64,000 bases of DNA. Source: G965279335 sp965279285 (GTDB taxonomy: Bacteria > Pseudomonadota > Gammaproteobacteria > DSM-16500). Positions 61,252 to 64,000 of the stretch are shown here, one piece after another (the first letter of the stretch is position 1; every line of letters starts with the position of its first letter). The notes below the pieces were generated by a model, which saw only the letters and a list, made by a program, of their open reading frames with translations, ran no database searches and had not been told where the DNA came from. A program made the position numbers and the translations under genes. Where the stretch lies: NCBI GenBank assembly GCA_965279285.1, contig OZ257147.1, positions 496,001-560,000 of the forward strand. Direction: 5' to 3'.

Positions 61252-63450
61252 ATGTTAAGTAGAGAAAAAACAGGGTATAACGAAAATGAATGTGAAAAAT
61301 TGCGTTTTCAATTGTTATCGCTCTTTGTAGATCAAGCTGAAGTTTTAACTATTTTTATTTCTGATTGGACAAAACCACAAAGCGGTGTTTACCGCATTCC
61401 AGCGATGCATCTTATTCAAACTACGTTGGATTATCTGCTAACGTTAGAGGAGATGATTGAGCTGTCTGCTGTGCCTTATGATAGTTTTGATCGGATGGCG
61501 CTTGGTGCGGAGATGATGATGAGCAGTAATCAAAATATTGTCACTGAAGAGAGCATAAAGATTAAAAAAATAATAGAAAATACTTGTCACATAAAAAGTA
61601 CACACAAACCAATATGGTCAGTTTCATTAGCAAACGTTGCTAAAAGAGATGAGTATTTTTTCTTTCGAAGTCTAAGTAGTGCAGAGTCTGTTGATACTGC
61701 GCGCCGCCTTGATAGATCTCAAATTCAATGCAGTAAGGTTGATGGGAAACCAATTGTTTCTATTGATGGTGTTTTTTCAGAATTAGAGTTAGATAATTTT
61801 CGTAAAGTTGTTGAATCAAAAGAAAAAGCTAAGCTTGCGAAAATTACGTTTGAAAGAGGGGGTGTTCTTCAAGGATTCTCAGCGGTAGAAACGCAAAAGC
61901 TATTGCATAGGCCGCCTGCGCTTATGCAGATTTTATTTAAGCTATTAGGTCATCTGGCAGATGAATTAAAAATGAAAATTTCAACTCATCCAAGTTCTGG
62001 TAATAGCGCTAATATTTTAGCAAACTTTTTTCCGCCTCGACATTGGGGTGATAATAAGTTTACAGATAATCACGATGAAACTAATGAATGTGAACAACTT
62101 GTGCATACTGATTATAGTACTCTAGCGACAGATTTTCGGCTTGTTAATGTCTATAATGAGGGAGAATATTATCCTGATTCATTTGAAAATGGGGAGGAAG
62201 GACGCCCTTTATTTGTTACTCTCTTATTTAGAATAGCATCAAAAGAGTTTAATGCTATAAGAGATGGCATGAATACTGTTGTAGTTGATAAAGATAAAAA
62301 AAAATCAATACATCAACTTAAGCAGGGAGAAATAATGCTTTTTTTAGGCGATATTCCGCATGGAATAATGCCCCGTAGTAAAACAGCTGATCCATCAATT
62401 TGGCGTTTTAGTTTAAATCTTCCATTATGTATGTATTCAAAAGAGGGGTCTCCGCTTAATAAGTTTTGGGGTTATTTTTATAATATGCAAGTTAAAAGCG
62501 TGCATCGATTAGGATCAAAACTGGGCAATGATCTTATTGCAAAATTAGAAGCATTAAAAAGATTAACAAATCAAAGTATAGATTATGTTCCCGCCCAAAA
62601 ATGTTTTGAGCAGACAAAAGGTTCTTTACCACCTCTACTGTCAGTTGAGCAACTAGAGTTGCTTATTTATGTTATTAATAAAATAAAACGTGGCGACTCA
62701 ACTTCAGTGCAAATTGTTTCGTCACCATGCTCTTCATTAAAAACCTATAACTATTCTCCAGCTGACGTGCTATTAGAAAGTAACAATGGCAGTGATGTTA
62801 TTTTAGCTAAAATTGCTTATAATAATAGCGTTATTACTGTTGAACTAGATTTAGATTGTGAATTGTTATTTATTCCAAAATGCCATGTTTCATTGGCTGA
62901 TTCAAATATTTGGAGTATTTATTGCTATATTAAAAAATTCAATTCGCCTGAGATCAAAGTAATGTATAAAGACGTGAATCACGTTGAGATAATTATGCCA
63001 GGCTTTATTATTTCTACACCTATTCATAAGCCGGATCAATCTAAAGCAGAATATATTGAGAAGTTAAGAGCTAGCTTGGATCATGATAAGACAAAACTTG
63101 TAGCAGTTCCTGTAACAAGTCATGAACACGCTGCTACAAGAGGAGCGGAGGGAGCAGCGTTAACTACTTATCCCGAATTGGTTGCTGCTGAAGAGTTTGT
63201 AACGCAGAGTATTCTTTCTGGAAATAATAATGCATCAATTGGCTCAGTGAATGATCTAAAATTAATAACAGCAGATGAAAAACCTATGCCTATTTTTAAT
63301 CACTTTGAAGGGATCTCTGCTGTAGGTCTTATGACGCAAGGTATGTTTTCTGCAGATAGTAATGCATCGATTGGTCCGGTAAATGATTTAACATTAATAC
63401 TGGCAGATGAACAATCCACACCCATCACTACAAACGCGAGTTCCGGATAA
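61252..63450 (+). CDS. Putative 2OG-Fe(II) oxygenase-like protein, about 732 aa
   Basis: The start chosen is the ATG at 61252, with GGAGG five bases upstream; a TTG at 61183 would add 23 residues. The first 150 residues are helical. A double-stranded beta-helix oxygenase signature follows: H285-T-D287 in LVHTDYSTL (nt 62104-62112), H370 in GDIPHGIMPRS (62359-62361) and R385 in WRFSLNLPL (62404-62406). The HxD...H...R order and spacing fit Fe(II)/2-oxoglutarate enzymes. The C-terminus is polar and ends with two imperfect copies of NASIGxVNDLxLIxADE, about 130 bases apart. The substrate is unknown; protein or small-molecule hydroxylation are options. The fold assignment is by motif only. Confidence 0.72.
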   Translation: MLSREKTGYNENECEKLRFQLLSLFVDQAEVLTIFISDWTKPQSGVYRIPAMHLIQTTLDYLLTLEEMIELSAVPYDSFDRMALGAEMMMSSNQNIVTEESIKIKKIIENTCHIKSTHKPIWSVSLANVAKRDEYFFFRSLSSAESVDTARRLDRSQIQCSKVDGKPIVSIDGVFSELELDNFRKVVESKEKAKLAKITFERGGVLQGFSAVETQKLLHRPPALMQILFKLLGHLADELKMKISTHPSSGNSANILANFFPPRHWGDNKFTDNHDETNECEQLVHTDYSTLATDFRLVNVYNEGEYYPDSFENGEEGRPLFVTLLFRIASKEFNAIRDGMNTVVVDKDKKKSIHQLKQGEIMLFLGDIPHGIMPRSKTADPSIWRFSLNLPLCMYSKEGSPLNKFWGYFYNMQVKSVHRLGSKLGNDLIAKLEALKRLTNQSIDYVPAQKCFEQTKGSLPPLLSVEQLELLIYVINKIKRGDSTSVQIVSSPCSSLKTYNYSPADVLLESNNGSDVILAKIAYNNSVITVELDLDCELLFIPKCHVSLADSNIWSIYCYIKKFNSPEIKVMYKDVNHVEIIMPGFIISTPIHKPDQSKAEYIEKLRASLDHDKTKLVAVPVTSHEHAATRGAEGAALTTYPELVAAEEFVTQSILSGNNNASIGSVNDLKLITADEKPMPIFNHFEGISAVGLMTQGMFSADSNASIGPVNDLTLILADEQSTPITTNASSG

Positions 63451-63488
63451 GCTCAAGGTCAGCTCATGCACTTTGTCATGCCAGTTTT

Positions 63489-63646
63489 GTAGGGTGGGCA
63501 AAGCGCAGCGTGCCCACCGTTCAATGATGCACCATGCTTGGCGCACACTTAAACCGTCGTATATAGATGGTTCTTTTGGTTCAGCGGTTGATTGTGGTGT
63601 TGTAAATGGTTTGAACGGTGGGCACGCTGCGCTTTGCCCACCCTAC
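63489..63646. repeat. Palindromic repeat, core type A, inside split type D arms
   Basis: GTAGGGTGGGCAAAGCGCAG at 63489 pairs with inverted GGTGGGCACGCTGCGCTTTG at 63618-63637, extended by CCGTTCAA/TTGAACGG. Outside it, CATGCCAG (63477 on) and CTGGCAT (63680 on) are the arms of a type D hairpin, so here type D surrounds type A. Confidence 0.82.
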
Positions 63647-63706
63647 ATCTTGTGTTAAGTTGACGCCTATGCGCTTCTAGCTGGCATCCAGAATCGTCTC
63701 TTTTTT

Positions 63707-64000
63707 CTATTTTTCCCACGGAAATTCTTGATGTTCAATAAAGTTTTTAATGTTCGCTTGAATTTTTGGTTGGGCTGTTAAACGAATTAATTCGTTGATT
63801 GCGGTTAATTCCATAGCATCAGTGATGATCCACATTTTCCGAAAATATGCTTTCACATCGCCAACTGTTTGTTGATTAATTCGATTTAAACGAATGAGTA
63901 AGCGACGTAAAGTATCTTGAAGATCAGTGGTAATTTCATCAATTAACCCTATTTTATTTGCAGTTTCAGCATTAAGAGTTTCAGTAGTTAATGTCATAGT
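63707..64000 (-). CDS. Crotonase-family enzyme (enoyl-CoA hydratase/isomerase), C-terminal part
   Basis: Only the last 97-98 codons are present; the frame is open through the right edge, so the start lies outside. The visible part begins TLTTETLNAETANKIGLIDE, matching the conserved turn before the trimerisation helices of crotonases, and ends in FIEHQEFPWEK. The active-site oxyanion hole and any catalytic Glu/Asp lie outside the window. The closing ANIKNFIEHQEFPWEK resembles decarboxylating ECH proteins of polyketide beta-branching cassettes (PksH type), but generic fatty-acid enzymes cannot be excluded. Confidence 0.8.
   Translation of the reverse strand, partial: TMTLTTETLNAETANKIGLIDEITTDLQDTLRRLLIRLNRINQQTVGDVKAYFRKMWIITDAMELTAINELIRLTAQPKIQANIKNFIEHQEFPWEK

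Noticed and set aside
28499..63646. Possible CRISPR array from repeated GC-rich units
   Set aside because: Units are inverted, widely spaced at gene ends, without regular spacers or cas genes; they are palindromic repeats.
63407..63658. Open frame running through the type A palindrome after the oxygenase-like gene
   Set aside because: Its C-terminal half (GGHAALCPPY) is the translated repeat, seen also in other frames at repeat copies.

Overview
AT-rich bacterial chromosome segment with dense coding, strong Shine-Dalgarno sites, many intergenic palindromes and no rRNA or tRNA gene that I can see. The housekeeping genes (cyoE, def, rhlE, pilT, a YbiT-like ABC-F protein, a TrmN6-like methyltransferase) look gammaproteobacterial. 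Several large proteins carry eukaryote-style modules: TIR, NACHT, ankyrin, TPR, an OTU-like protease, F-box-like segments and leucine-rich-like helices. That mix points to a host-associated member of the Legionellales or a relative. This placement is inference; no marker in the window settles it.

Layout. (1) 3-21897: two tandem giant genes on the + strand. The first runs in from the left edge and encodes TIR, AAA-ATPase-like, NACHT and OTU-like domains. The second (5058 aa) has the same modules, but about 9.1 kb is inserted between the NACHT and OTU-like parts: HEAT-like helices, a second NB-ARC-like NTPase, TPR, ankyrin and HEAT-like repeats. (2) 22246-26620: a minus-strand F-box-like protein, an IS607-type element with a broken tnpB, and a complete 1.84-kb DDE-transposase IS with a 4-bp target duplication. 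(3) 26695-28459: an XRE regulator, heme O synthase and a thioredoxin-fold protein. (4) 28647-36844: secreted and effector-like minus-strand proteins, an EamA transporter, and a multi-pass membrane protein with a cyclic-nucleotide-binding tail. (5) 37152-39558: AbiE toxin-antitoxin pair between two copies of the 3' end of an XRE antitoxin gene. (6) 39679-52730: low-molecular-weight phosphatase, SulP transporter with STAS and cNMP domains, PilT, PrlF-YhaV toxin-antitoxin, a membrane protein, ABC-F, RhlE, deformylase, methyltransferase, HD and NYN proteins. (7) 52922-60961: HipA with an overlapping HTH-DUF1488 partner, a His-rich membrane protein, an unusual response regulator, a VapBC-like pair and a RloA-RloB-type defence pair. 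(8) 61252-64000: a protein with a 2OG-Fe(II) oxygenase signature, then the C-terminal end of a crotonase-family gene leaving the right edge.

Two themes tie the window together. First, defence, toxin-antitoxin and effector-like genes are interleaved with core genes throughout. Second, a family of modular palindromes (outer arms reading TAACTATTCAGC... around interchangeable cores) sits at about a dozen gene ends and probably acts as terminators or as mobile short repeats. The best candidate for an undescribed system is the tandem TIR-NACHT-OTU giant pair, in which receptor-like repeats are gained or lost between fixed N- and C-terminal modules.
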